From: Marinoscillum sp. 108
GTDB lineage: Bacteria > Bacteroidota > Bacteroidia > Cytophagales > Cyclobacteriaceae
Assembly: GCF_902506655.1 (NCBI RefSeq)
Contig: NZ_LR734811.1
Span: 54,466 to 118,465 of the forward strand
Direction: 5' to 3'
DNA length: 64,000 bases
In this document: positions 1-9,036 of the stretch, one piece after another
Numbering within the stretch: position 1 is the stretch's first letter
Layout of the letters: the number at the start of each line of letters is the position of its first letter
Translations under genes and position numbers: made by a program
Notes under the pieces: generated by a model
Database searches by the model: none
What the model saw: the letters and a program-made list of their open reading frames with translations, nothing else
Told to the model about the DNA's origin: nothing

Positions 1-291
1 GCCTTTTACAAAGCCAACATTGCCAACCTCTTCACGGAAGTGGAATTTTTACAGGAAGAAATTCGTGAAATCGGGGGAAGGCCCTTCATTGTATTTGAAT
101 TTATCTCTAAAATCACCGACGAGGAGAGCACCTTTGGGGGTAACAGCAGCATTTCCAAGTATACCTACATACAATATACTTTACGAAATAATAAGGTGCT
201 GCTCTTCAACTTCACCTGTCCGCTGAGAGCACGCCCTCAATGGCAGGAAACCGCTCAAAGAATGATGGAAAGCGTAAGGATCAAATCATGA
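1..291 (+). CDS. C-terminal part of an unrecognised protein (cut by window start)
   Basis: The frame is open from base 1 and ends with TGA at 289-291, giving 96 residues of a C-terminus. The last 15 residues (WQETAQRMMESVRI) resemble the end of small PsbP/DcrB-like or DUF1795-type proteins, where a Trp-containing helix closes the fold, but this is weak. The stop codon overlaps the tadA start (ATGA at 288-291), so the two genes are probably translationally coupled in one operon. I do not recognise the family with confidence; the missing N-terminus would decide it. Confidence 0.55.
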   Translation, partial: AFYKANIANLFTEVEFLQEEIREIGGRPFIVFEFISKITDEESTFGGNSSISKYTYIQYTLRNNKVLLFNFTCPLRARPQWQETAQRMMESVRIKS

Positions 292-749
292 ATACGCTGA
301 GCATTCATAGTGATGAACACTATATGCGTCAGGCACTGAAAGAAGCTGAGGCAGCCTTTGAGGAGCAGGAAATACCTGTAGGCGCAGTGGTCACCTGCCA
401 AAACCGGATCATTGCTCGGGCACACAACCAGGTGCAAAGGCTCAATGATGTCACGGCCCATGCCGAGATGCTGGCCATCACCGCGGCACAGAATTTTCTG
501 GGCTCCAAATACCTGGACCAATGCACACTGTATGTAACCCTCGAGCCATGCACCATGTGTGCCGGAGCACTGTACTGGTCGCAGATAGCCAAGGTGTGCT
601 ACGGGGCGAAAGATGAGAAAAGAGGCTACCACCTGGCCAACCCTGATATATTGCATCCACAAACCACGCTCATCACCGGGCTGCTGGCAGATGAGTCCTC
701 TGAATTGATCAAAGCATTTTTTAGAAAGATGCGCGGGAACAATTCATAG
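288..749 (+). CDS. tadA: tRNA-specific adenosine deaminase TadA
   Basis: 153-aa cytidine/deoxycytidylate deaminase-fold protein, the usual TadA length. It should deaminate A34 to inosine in the anticodon of tRNA-Arg(ACG) in the cytoplasm. Zinc site visible: H58-A-E60, with Glu60 as proton shuttle, and PCTMCAG with C88 and C91 as ligands. The PVGAVV segment near residue 30 and the HNQVQRLNDVTAHAE segment are typical of TadA rather than of free-base or nucleoside deaminases. Start chosen at the ATG at 288, which overlaps the upstream stop; an upstream in-frame ATG at 240 would put 16 extra residues inside the previous gene. Related folate or guanine deaminases are possible but less likely. Confidence 0.93.
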   Translation: MNTLSIHSDEHYMRQALKEAEAAFEEQEIPVGAVVTCQNRIIARAHNQVQRLNDVTAHAEMLAITAAQNFLGSKYLDQCTLYVTLEPCTMCAGALYWSQIAKVCYGAKDEKRGYHLANPDILHPQTTLITGLLADESSELIKAFFRKMRGNNS

Positions 750-761
750 GTTGCTATGTTC

Positions 762-769
762 TATATTTG
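762..769 (+). promoter_or_regulatory. Bacteroidota -7 box upstream of superoxide dismutase
   Basis: TATATTTG matches the TAnnTTTG -7 consensus. It lies 39 bases before the sod start. No TTTG at the expected 19-21 base spacing is visible, so the promoter assignment is moderate. Confidence 0.45.
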
Positions 770-808
770 ACTAATCAATAGATTTTTAAACTAAAAACAT
801 ATACCAAA

Positions 809-1414
809 ATGGCATTCGAACTACCAGATTTACCCTATGCACATGATGACCTTGAGCCACACATTGACAAGCAGACAATGGAAATCCATCATGGAAAGCA
901 CCATGCAGGATATGTAGCCAAGCTAAACGCGGCGATCGAAGGCACAGAAATGGCTGGTCTTTCGCTGGAAGAGCTGCTAACCAAGCACAGTAGCAACGGA
1001 GCAGTACGAAATAACGGAGGTGGTCATTGGAATCACTCATTGTTCTGGACCATCATGGGACCAGATGGTGGCGGAAACCCTTCGGGCACTATTATGGACG
1101 CCATACACGACTCGTTTGGTTCTTTTGAAGCCTTCAAAGAAAAATTCAGCAACGCGGCAGCCACCAGATTCGGATCGGGCTGGGCATGGCTATGTGTACA
1201 CCCGGGCGGAAAACTGGAGGTCTGCTCTACGGCCAATCAAGACAATCCACTGATGCCAGAGGCCGGATGTGGTGGAAGGCCCATCCTCGGACTGGACGTA
1301 TGGGAGCATGCCTATTACCTGAAATATCAAAACAAAAGGCCCGACTACATTGATGCTTTTTTCAGTGTAATCAACTGGTCAGAAGTGAATAAAAATTACG
1401 AAGCCGCTAAGTAG
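809..1414 (+). CDS. sodA: Superoxide dismutase, Fe/Mn family (Mn-type signature)
   Basis: 201-aa cytoplasmic superoxide dismutase converting superoxide to hydrogen peroxide and oxygen. No signal peptide. Metal ligands by family alignment: H27 (IHHGKHH), H76 ([10 protein letters not shown]), D163 and H167 ([11 protein letters not shown]). The second-sphere Gln sits in STANQDNPL, the arrangement typical of Mn or cambialistic enzymes rather than strict Fe enzymes; metal choice is therefore inferred. Monocistronic: it has its own -7 box upstream and a strong hairpin terminator directly downstream. Confidence 0.95.
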   Translation: MAFELPDLPYAHDDLEPHIDKQTMEIHHGKHHAGYVAKLNAAIEGTEMAGLSLEELLTKHSSNGAVRNNGGGHWNHSLFWTIMGPDGGGNPSGTIMDAIHDSFGSFEAFKEKFSNAAATRFGSGWAWLCVHPGGKLEVCSTANQDNPLMPEAGCGGRPILGLDVWEHAYYLKYQNKRPDYIDAFFSVINWSEVNKNYEAAK

Positions 1415-1431
1415 TTAGCCCACCTTCCCAG

Positions 1432-1467
1432 AAAAGGTCCATTTCTCATAGGAATGGACCTTTTTTT
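1432..1467 (+). terminator. Rho-independent terminator of sod
   Basis: The stem AAAGGTCCATT is paired with AATGGACCTTT and followed by a T run, 18 bases after the sod stop. Confidence 0.85.
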
Positions 1468-1588
1468 ATGATTCTCGCTCACAACCCGGGTCTGTTAACA
1501 TCCCTCTTGACTCACCCCATTTCACCCCTACCAAATTCAGCCCCACGTCCGTTCATGCCCAGAAAGTACTCTAAGTTTTAATATTTAC

Positions 1589-1600
1589 ACAACCGATTGC
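1589..1600. promoter_or_regulatory. LacI-family-type operator upstream of the GH2 gene (site 1)
   Basis: ACAACCGATTGC fits GCAAnCGnTTGC, the palindromic half-site arrangement recognised by many LacI/GalR-family regulators, at 11 of 12 positions. It lies 73 bases before the GH2 start in an otherwise featureless 205-base gap. Three similar sites occur at 4440, 15804 and 15870, all in this PUL. Confidence 0.6.
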
Positions 1601-1672
1601 ATAAATTTATTAAGTTTACCAAACCAGCAATAACTCTACTCAAACTCAATGGATGTCTAACATTTCGGAACT

Positions 1673-4423
1673 ATGCTAAAATTACCCGGCTATCTGGTTG
1701 CATTAATCCTGCTCAGCAGCATCAGCTGTAAGCAGGAGGATACTCAAACCGCAGCACGTGAGCGCATCTCGATCAACGATGATTGGCGCTTTATGAAATA
1801 TCAATCATCGGATGAGTCTGACAGCCTCATCTATGATGTAAGACCAGAGGTTACTGACACACAAGATGACAAAGCTGCAGACTCGAAGCCTACGGAAGCG
1901 ATAGAAGTATCCACCAATATGGCGGTGCTTAAGCCCTGGATACTGCCTACAGGTAATGAGTTTATCAGCGATCCCTCAAAAAAAAGTGTCCGCCCGGATG
2001 GCAACCCAGGAGGCACCTACCCGCTGGTGCAAAGAGACTACGATGACCATACGTGGGAGCTTATAGACCTCCCTCATGACTGGGCCATACAGGGCCCATT
2101 CTTTGAGGGGTGGAACACTCCGGTAGGTGGAGGAATGGGAAGACTCCCAAGCCCCGGAGTGGCATGGTATCGCAAGACGATCGAAATCCCGAAGGAAGAC
2201 GAAGGAAAATCGATTTTTCTGGATGTGGACGGAGCCATGTCCTATGCCATGGTGTGGGTAAATGGTCATTTGGCAGGTGGCTGGCCATACGGATATTCCT
2301 CTTGGCGAATCAACCTCACACCATATCTTGAAATTGGCGGAGACAATCAGCTCGCTATAAGACTTGATAACCCGCCGAATTCCTCGAGGTGGTATCCTGG
2401 TGGAGGTATTTATCGAAATGTGTGGCTGGTTAAAACCGATCCAATTCACGTAGCACACTGGGGCACTTTTATTAAAACGAACAACGTCTCAAGCAAATCA
2501 GCGGAAATTAGTCTGACGGTAGACATCAGCAATAATTCTGACGCAAGCCATGACGTGGAGGTAGTGACGTCAATCTACGCCCTAGAAAATGGCACCTCCG
2601 AGCGCTCATTTGTTAAGAAATTTGACAGGAAAACCCTTGTCCTTTCGCCAAATGCGAGGCATTCTGTCGAAAGCTCTGTCATCTTGGAAAACCCAAAACT
2701 CTGGGGGCCACCTCCTTCCCAAAAGCCTAACCTCTACTTGGCGGTCACTCAGGTCATCCGTGATCATAAGATACTGGATGAATATGAAACCCAGTTTGGT
2801 ATCAGGTCCATCGAATTTGATGCAAACAGAGGTCTGATTGTCAATGGTGAACCTGTTTATATTAAGGGAGTGAACCAACATCATGATCTCGGAGCCCTGG
2901 GCGCTGCCTGGAATGACAGAGCCGCTGAACGACAGCTTGAAATGCTCAAAGAATTGGGATGCAATGCTATCAGAATCGCCCATAATCCACCTGCCCCCGA
3001 ACTACTAGATATGACCGATCGCATGGGCTTTCTGGTGGTGGACGAGCTTTATGATTGCTGGGAGCGCAAAAAAACACCATTGGACTTTCACCTGATATTC
3101 CCGGAGTGGCACGAGCAAGACCTGAGAGCCATGATCCGTCGTGACAAAAATCACCCATCGGTAATCCTGTGGAGCACTGGCAACGAGGTGGGCGAGCAGT
3201 ACACTGATGAGGCTGGGGCCCGAGTAGCAGCCAAGCTCAGAGCAATAGCTAATGACGAAGATCCCACCAGACCTACATCTGCTTCATTTAACTATGCAAA
3301 ACCCGACATGCCCATCACGGCTGAAGTGGAAGTGATCAACCTCAACTATCAAGGTGAGGGGATTCGAAATGCGCCCGCTTACGCTCACCTGAAAGGGATC
3401 AACACTCCTCCATTGTATCCAAAATTTCATGATAAATTTCCAGACAAAATGATCATTAGCAGCGAAAATGCCGCTGCACTTAGTAGCCGTGGCACCTACC
3501 TGTTCCCTGTGGTAGACGGAATAAGTGCCCCGATCAGCGATTCGGTTGGAGGAGACCCTGCCCAAGGCTACGTCAGCGCATACGAACTTCACACCGCAAA
3601 TTTCGGCTCCTCTGCTGATAAGGTGTTTAGCTCCTTAGATATGCACCCCTATGTAGCTGGCGGGTTCGTTTGGAGTGGTTGGGATTATTTGGGAGAGCCT
3701 ACCCCCTATTACCTTTCCAGAAGTTCCTATTTTGGGCTCATAGACCTGGCAGGATTCAAGAAAGATCGCTTCTATCTATATCAGGCCAGATGGAGACCCG
3801 ATTTCCCCATGGTTCATATTTTGCCTCACTGGAACTGGCCTGACAGGATAGGAAAAATCACCCCGGTGCACATTTTCACTTCCGGAGATGAAGTGGAGCT
3901 TTTTCTGAATGGAAAGTCATTGGGAAGGAAAAAGAAAAAACCATTTGAATACAGGCTAAGATGGGATGATGTGATCTATGAACCCGGAACCCTCAAAGCC
4001 ATTGCTTATAAGGAAGGAAAAGAGTGGTCTGAAGACATGATCAAGACCACAGGTGCTCCAGCTAAGCTGAAGCTGATGGCTGACAGAAGTGTAATCAACT
4101 CAGATGGAAAAGATCTGGCCTTTATCACTGCCCTGATTTTGGATGAAAACAATCTCGAAATCCCGAATGCTGCTCATTCGGTATCATTCACGATAGAGGG
4201 GCCAGGTAACATACTGGCAACTGACAATGGTGACCCAACAGATCTGACATCCTTCTCGTCACCAACGAGAAAGACCTTTAGCGGAAAAGCATTGGCAATT
4301 ATTCAGTCCCAAAAGGGACAAGTCGTGCCGTTCAGAATCACAGCTACATCGCCCGGACTGGATCCTTATACCCTTACTATCGAGTCCGCCAAAGACGGTC
4401 CTCTAAAAGGAGTGAACAAGTAG
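1673..4423 (+). CDS. Glycoside hydrolase family 2 lipoprotein (beta-galactosidase-like)
   Basis: 916-aa exported lipoprotein with a type II signal peptide and lipobox Cys19. Domain order: N-terminal region (~30-110) of unclear fold, GH2 sugar-binding jelly roll (~125-260, with YPGGGIYRNVW), GH2 Ig-like sandwich (~265-380), TIM barrel (~385-690), then DUF4982-like and invasin-like beta domains to the end. Probable catalytic pair: acid/base E505 (STGNEVGE) and nucleophile E598 (IISSENAAALSSRG). The family hydrolyses terminal beta-linked sugars; beta-galactosidase is the usual annotation, but in a locus with a GH10 xylanase it may remove side chains from a hemicellulose. Next to GH10 (60-base gap with an operator in it), so the two probably act together on oligosaccharides in the periplasm or at the surface. 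Confidence 0.88.
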   Translation: MLKLPGYLVALILLSSISCKQEDTQTAARERISINDDWRFMKYQSSDESDSLIYDVRPEVTDTQDDKAADSKPTEAIEVSTNMAVLKPWILPTGNEFISDPSKKSVRPDGNPGGTYPLVQRDYDDHTWELIDLPHDWAIQGPFFEGWNTPVGGGMGRLPSPGVAWYRKTIEIPKEDEGKSIFLDVDGAMSYAMVWVNGHLAGGWPYGYSSWRINLTPYLEIGGDNQLAIRLDNPPNSSRWYPGGGIYRNVWLVKTDPIHVAHWGTFIKTNNVSSKSAEISLTVDISNNSDASHDVEVVTSIYALENGTSERSFVKKFDRKTLVLSPNARHSVESSVILENPKLWGPPPSQKPNLYLAVTQVIRDHKILDEYETQFGIRSIEFDANRGLIVNGEPVYIKGVNQHHDLGALGAAWNDRAAERQLEMLKELGCNAIRIAHNPPAPELLDMTDRMGFLVVDELYDCWERKKTPLDFHLIFPEWHEQDLRAMIRRDKNHPSVILWSTGNEVGEQYTDEAGARVAAKLRAIANDEDPTRPTSASFNYAKPDMPITAEVEVINLNYQGEGIRNAPAYAHLKGINTPPLYPKFHDKFPDKMIISSENAAALSSRGTYLFPVVDGISAPISDSVGGDPAQGYVSAYELHTANFGSSADKVFSSLDMHPYVAGGFVWSGWDYLGEPTPYYLSRSSYFGLIDLAGFKKDRFYLYQARWRPDFPMVHILPHWNWPDRIGKITPVHIFTSGDEVELFLNGKSLGRKKKKPFEYRLRWDDVIYEPGTLKAIAYKEGKEWSEDMIKTTGAPAKLKLMADRSVINSDGKDLAFITALILDENNLEIPNAAHSVSFTIEGPGNILATDNGDPTDLTSFSSPTRKTFSGKALAIIQSQKGQVVPFRITATSPGLDPYTLTIESAKDGPLKGVNK

Positions 4424-4439
4424 ATATTTCGCACAATAA

Positions 4440-4451
4440 ACAACCGGTTGC
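4440..4451. promoter_or_regulatory. LacI-family-type operator between GH2 and GH10 (site 2)
   Basis: ACAACCGGTTGC matches GCAAnCGnTTGC at 11 of 12 positions and contains the symmetric core CAACCGGTTG. It lies 33 bases before the GH10 start, within the 60-base intergenic gap. This suggests GH10 has its own regulated promoter. It also argues against translation starting at the TTG at 4448, which is inside the operator. Confidence 0.65.
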
Positions 4452-4483
4452 GCAAAAGCAAGATTTATACACACGATTATCCT

Positions 4484-5620
4484 ATGAATACACAAATGAA
4501 AATAATCAAGGCCATTGTTCTACTGATATTGAGTATCACCCTTATCCATTGTAGCTCAGAAGAAATGCCTAAACCAAGCTTTGGTGGGCCCTCTGATGGA
4601 GATGGCACTCCATCAAAACAGTACCTCAAAGAATTCGCAGCCTTCCCGGTTGGCAATATTGTGTCGGCCAGCAAGCTAGCCTCCAGTTCAGAGGATAATC
4701 TCAAGTTTAAAGAGATATTACTCAATGACTACAACAGTATTACCGCTGAAAATGACATGAAAATGGCCAATATCTTCAGAGGTCCTGATAATTACGACTG
4801 GAGTGATGGAGATGCGATTGTAGCCTACGCAAAAGCCAATGGGCTCAGGGTACATGGTCATGCGCTGGTTTGGCACTCCTCTATCCCCGGATGGCTCACC
4901 AATTTCGCCGGCACTGACGAAGAATTTTCTAAACTCATTGAGAACTACATCAAGCAAACAGTCGCCCATTTCGCAGAGGAAAAAGACAGTCTGGGCAATT
5001 CGGTAGTGGCCAGCTGGGATGTGCTCAATGAGTACTTTGATGGCACTAGTGTAAGATCTTCACTATTCTCACAGAGAATGGGAGCTGATTTTCATAAAAA
5101 GCTATTCCAATGGGCACGGGAAGCCAACTCTGATGTGAAACTCTTCTACAATGACTATAATGTGATTGGAATCTCCAGCAAAAGGGGTGCGATCCTTAGC
5201 ATGGTGAGTGATTTTCAGAGCAACAATATTCCAATAGATGGCATAGGTGCACAGGTACATATTAACTATCAATGGCCCACAATCACTGACATTCAGAATG
5301 GCTTTCAGGAAATTGCCAATACCGGGTTGCTGATACATTCCTCAGAATTGGACATCACTGTCAACCCAAATGACGATATTTCCGAACTGACCGCCGAAAG
5401 AGCGATATCCCAGTCTGTGCAATTTCAGCGGTTGGCCTTTTACTACGGAGAAATCGTACCAAAAAATCAACAATTCGGGATCACCGTTTGGGGGTTCAGA
5501 GATCAGGATAGCTGGATATATGAAGGAGGCACAGACTGGCCACTTTTATATGACAACAATTTTGAGCCCAAACCAGCATACGATGGCTTCAGAAATGGCC
5601 TTGATGGTCAGGCACCCTAA
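4484..5620 (+). CDS. Endo-1,4-beta-xylanase, glycoside hydrolase family 10, lipoprotein
   Basis: 378-aa GH10 enzyme cleaving internal beta-1,4-xylosidic bonds. The N-terminus is a type II signal peptide with lipobox Cys23 (TLIHC), followed by a short Ser/Gly/Pro linker and one GH10 barrel. Diagnostic motifs: ITAENDMKM, GHALVWHS, acid/base E183 (WDVLNEYF) and nucleophile E288 (HSSELDI), plus WGFRDQDSW near the end. Start chosen at the ATG at 4484, which gives a clean signal peptide; an upstream TTG at 4448 lies within a probable operator. No carbohydrate-binding module is attached; the separate surface glycan-binding protein of the locus may supply that role. The gene ends 14 bases from the convergent VCBS lipoprotein gene. 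Confidence 0.95.
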   Translation: MNTQMKIIKAIVLLILSITLIHCSSEEMPKPSFGGPSDGDGTPSKQYLKEFAAFPVGNIVSASKLASSSEDNLKFKEILLNDYNSITAENDMKMANIFRGPDNYDWSDGDAIVAYAKANGLRVHGHALVWHSSIPGWLTNFAGTDEEFSKLIENYIKQTVAHFAEEKDSLGNSVVASWDVLNEYFDGTSVRSSLFSQRMGADFHKKLFQWAREANSDVKLFYNDYNVIGISSKRGAILSMVSDFQSNNIPIDGIGAQVHINYQWPTITDIQNGFQEIANTGLLIHSSELDITVNPNDDISELTAERAISQSVQFQRLAFYYGEIVPKNQQFGITVWGFRDQDSWIYEGGTDWPLLYDNNFEPKPAYDGFRNGLDGQAP

Positions 5621-5634
5621 GGCGCCTGAATGCT

Positions 5635-8600
5635 TTAATTGGCTCTGTCAATTACTTTAAATAGCTCTACAGGAGAATTGTTTGCTCCCAAAATGATGTG
5701 TTTGCTTCCTGCTATCTCAAGGGACCTCATGTTTTTGATGTTCCCTTTGGTAAAAAAGGAATTATCAGGAAAAGCCCTTAGGTTTCCATTGGAATCTCCA
5801 AGGAGAAGGTACCCAGTGTTGCCATCATAGCGTACTGTTTCGACCTCCGCCTCATAAATTGCGCCTGCACCAATCACATCCAAATGCCCATCTCCATTGA
5901 CGTCAAAGATCTCAAAAGCCAGTGTAGGACCAAACTGCGCAGGAGTGGGGAGACGCTTCACTTGGAATCGCCCATTTTGGTTTTCCAGGTATGCGCTGGC
6001 AAACTCATAGACCATTTTGTGGTCCGCTCCTTCAATTGTTTGCTCGCCATATATATCAAATAGTGTGGCATTGGCAAATGCCTCAAAACTTTCTATTTTC
6101 TCACTCACGAAAGGATTTTGCTCCGTGGAGCATTCCTTACCTCGAACAGGCACCAAATTGCCCTGGTAAGATTTGCTCAGGAACATATCATAGTTATCAT
6201 CATCCCTGAGGTTAGTGGAATAGACATGAAGCGGCTGCTGCTCCGATGGATGAAATTTATTGTTTTCACCCAGGTTGCCTACCAAATAGTCCACATCACC
6301 ATCCTGATCCAGATCTACCTCCCTGACTGTATTCCACCACCCACTCGAATATTCTAACCCCGCCACTTCTTCTTTAAGAAAATGACCTTCTCTGTTCCTG
6401 AAAAATGTAATCGGAAACCATTCCCCCACTACCACAATATCCATTTCTCCATCACCATTAAAATCCGTAAAAAGCAAGTCATTAACCAAGCCTACATTGC
6501 TCAATTCCGGAGCTCTCTCCTGAGTAACATCGCGGAACCTTCCTCCACTATTTTCCAGGAGAAATGATTCTGAAAACAGTGGATACCTTCCCGGGATGAC
6601 CTGCCCCCCAACAACTAAATCCATATCTCCATCCTGATCAAAATCACTGGACGCCACAGCACCGGTAATCCCCGGCATTGCAGGCAGACCACCAGATCTG
6701 GTGAAAATTCCTTCACCATTATTAAGATAAAGCCTGTCCTGCAACATCACATTACCTTCAGTTAACTCATATCCTCCACTCGCTACATATAAGTCCTGAT
6801 CTCCGTCTCCATCTGCGTCAAAAAAAATGGCTTTGTTATCCTCATAATCCCTATCCGCTACAAAGGATGGCTGGGGCAATTCGTGAAAGTTTCCATCAGC
6901 ACTCTGAAGGTATACTTGCCCATGCTGACCCACTGCTCCCCCTATATACAAATCTGAAAACCCGTCACCATTGAGATCAGTCACAGCCAGAGCAGGCCCC
7001 TTCTCCGATTGCTTTTGAGGTAGTAGTACCTGCCGCGAGAAGTCATTATATACATTCTCCTTATGTTCATATTTCAATCCTAACTGATCCGGATTCAGCT
7101 CAGCAAAAAAGTGCTGCATCGGGCTATTGAGCTCACCATCCCACTTGAAGTCCTTCTTGTCAAAAGTCAACGTTTGATTAGCGCCAACATCTTCCGCTGC
7201 CAATACTGATCCGTCACCCCAGATCACTTCGATACGTTTGACTACTTTTTCGGCCCCCAAGCCAAACAGGAGCACCTTGCTCACCGACGACAAGTATCCT
7301 CTGGAAAGGTAGAGCTCCTGATACTGCTGCCCGCTTTCAGTATAAACTTTCACCCCTGCACCAATGGCATTAATATTTCGCGCATCGCCTGTCAGGGCGA
7401 TTCTAATGTAATTTCCTATGGAATGGTTCTCATAAACAGTGGCCTCCTCCTGCAGATTATTGAGCACGATATCCAGGTCACCATCGTTATCAAAATCACC
7501 ATAGGCGATTCCGTTTGAATTTATCTTTTGATCAAATCCCCACTCTACAGACGCCTTGTCAAACGTAAGGTCTCCGTTATTTTTGAAAGCGTAATTCATT
7601 AGCTTCTCTGAGGGCATGGTACTAAGGATTTCGTCAATACTGAGGGTTTGCTTCTCATTTGTGAGCGCTGATAACTTTCTGCGATAATCCTGATTGCCCA
7701 ACTCATGCTCCAATCCATTGGTCACCAGAATATCTTTGAAACCATCACAGTCATAATCAGCAATCAAAGCAGCCCAGCTCCAGTCTGTTTTAGAAATACC
7801 AGCCATCTGAGCAATGTCAGTGAAGAATCCATTGCCGTTGTTCAGGTTCAGCATATTAGACATGTAAGAGTAGTGATAGCCACCATTTACCATTTTCCAA
7901 AACCCGGCAGTATTCATGCTGGGCATATTTTGCTTACCCCTTCTGTGATCTTCGGCGGACATGTCCAAAACAAGCAAATCCGGCTTCAGATCGTTGTTAA
8001 TATCGGCATAGTCAGAACCCATACTCGTATAAGAAGTGTGCCTGAACCGATCTCTGATTTGATTAGAAAAAGTACCATCCTGATTATTGATATACAGGTA
8101 ATCAGGGGTAATCAAATCGTTGGCCACATAAATATCCGGCCAACCATCATCATTAAAATCTCCAATAGCGGCACTCAGACCAAACTCCTTATTTCGAACC
8201 CCAGACTCCAGTGTGACATCCTTAAAAACAACTCCCTCATTTCGGTACAAATGATCTGAGGTCTCTGAAAAATATTTTCTGTCATGGCGATCTTCAAGGT
8301 TGTTGGCCAGTGCAAAATCATGTCGGTGATTGAGGAGATACATGTCAAGATCACCGTCTTTGTCATAATCCAGAAAGTAAGCCTGAGTGGAGAACCCATT
8401 ATTATCCAACCCCCATTTGGCTGCTTCTTGAGTAAACCTCCCATTTCGCTGATTCACGTAAAGCCTGTTTCTTCTCAACCCTTCATCCTCCATGGAAGCC
8501 GACTTGCACACATATATATCCAACCAGCCATCGTTGTTGATATCGATGAGCGTAACCCCTGTACTCCAACCACCCTCATCACTTACCCCGGCACTCTGAG

Positions 8601-8919
8601 TCGCATCTTTAAACTTAAAATCTCCCTGATTCAGATAGAGCTTATTTGAATGTTGATTCGAAACAAGATAAATATCCTCTAGCCCATCATTGTTCAAATC
8701 ACCAACTGCCACCCCTGCCCCGTTATAGGCATAAGGATATATCAGGGCATTAAACTTCAAGTTCTGGTCAATGGTGTTTTGAAAATAAACTCCCGATACG
8801 GAGGCAGGCACGACAGTGAAAAGTTTCTCGAAAGTGCCGGTCTTTTGATCGAAGGACTCCGTACAGCCGAGCAACACCATGAAGGTCATAATTGCCGCTA
8901 ATTTGGTCAATGATTTCAT
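5635..8919 (-). CDS. FG-GAP/VCBS repeat and ASPIC/UnbV lipoprotein
   Basis: 1094-aa outer-membrane or periplasmic lipoprotein with lipobox Cys19 (VLLGC). The N-terminal half is a beta-propeller-like run of FG-GAP/VCBS repeats with many DxNxDGxxD calcium-loop motifs (GDLNNDGLEDIY, DYDKDGDLDMY, GDFDNDGDLDIV). An ASPIC/UnbV domain follows at ~residues 505-610 (IGAGVKVYTESG, LYLSRGYLSSVSK, GLGAEKVVKRIEVIWGDG), then a second block of repeats. Such proteins are common next to SusCD pairs and are assumed to bind glycans or protein partners; no enzymatic activity is evident. Start set at the ATG at 8919, which gives the lipoprotein signal; an in-frame extension to 8994 would run through the terminator hairpin of the upstream operon. 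A separate transcript is likely, because that terminator sits between it and the SusCD operon. Confidence 0.9.
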   Translation of the reverse strand: MKSLTKLAAIMTFMVLLGCTESFDQKTGTFEKLFTVVPASVSGVYFQNTIDQNLKFNALIYPYAYNGAGVAVGDLNNDGLEDIYLVSNQHSNKLYLNQGDFKFKDATQSAGVSDEGGWSTGVTLIDINNDGWLDIYVCKSASMEDEGLRRNRLYVNQRNGRFTQEAAKWGLDNNGFSTQAYFLDYDKDGDLDMYLLNHRHDFALANNLEDRHDRKYFSETSDHLYRNEGVVFKDVTLESGVRNKEFGLSAAIGDFNDDGWPDIYVANDLITPDYLYINNQDGTFSNQIRDRFRHTSYTSMGSDYADINNDLKPDLLVLDMSAEDHRRGKQNMPSMNTAGFWKMVNGGYHYSYMSNMLNLNNGNGFFTDIAQMAGISKTDWSWAALIADYDCDGFKDILVTNGLEHELGNQDYRRKLSALTNEKQTLSIDEILSTMPSEKLMNYAFKNNGDLTFDKASVEWGFDQKINSNGIAYGDFDNDGDLDIVLNNLQEEATVYENHSIGNYIRIALTGDARNINAIGAGVKVYTESGQQYQELYLSRGYLSSVSKVLLFGLGAEKVVKRIEVIWGDGSVLAAEDVGANQTLTFDKKDFKWDGELNSPMQHFFAELNPDQLGLKYEHKENVYNDFSRQVLLPQKQSEKGPALAVTDLNGDGFSDLYIGGAVGQHGQVYLQSADGNFHELPQPSFVADRDYEDNKAIFFDADGDGDQDLYVASGGYELTEGNVMLQDRLYLNNGEGIFTRSGGLPAMPGITGAVASSDFDQDGDMDLVVGGQVIPGRYPLFSESFLLENSGGRFRDVTQERAPELSNVGLVNDLLFTDFNGDGEMDIVVVGEWFPITFFRNREGHFLKEEVAGLEYSSGWWNTVREVDLDQDGDVDYLVGNLGENNKFHPSEQQPLHVYSTNLRDDDNYDMFLSKSYQGNLVPVRGKECSTEQNPFVSEKIESFEAFANATLFDIYGEQTIEGADHKMVYEFASAYLENQNGRFQVKRLPTPAQFGPTLAFEIFDVNGDGHLDVIGAGAIYEAEVETVRYDGNTGYLLLGDSNGNLRAFPDNSFFTKGNIKNMRSLEIAGSKHIILGANNSPVELFKVIDRAN

Positions 8920-8960
8920 AAAAAAAAGTCTAATGTATGCCAATAAGGTACCCAAAACAC

Positions 8961-8991
8961 GAAAAAGCCACTTGCTTTTGCAAGTGGCTTT
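8961..8991 (-). terminator. Terminator of the susC-susD-SGBP operon
   Basis: The perfect 12-bp stem AAAGCCACTTGC/GCAAGTGGCTTT has a 4-base loop and a T5 run on the minus strand. It is 46 bases past the SGBP stop codon. Confidence 0.85.
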
Positions 8992-9036
8992 CACATTTCA
9001 ATTAATCATATTATTCATCTTATAACAAATCAATCG

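Noticed and set aside
4448..4483. Extension of GH10 to a TTG start
   Set aside because: The TTG lies within the LacI-type operator, and the ATG at 4484 gives a proper lipoprotein signal.
7705..8259. 184-codon plus-strand frame rich in Ile and Val
   Set aside because: Antisense to VCBS repeats; the Asp/Asn-rich calcium loops give long open frames on the opposite strand.
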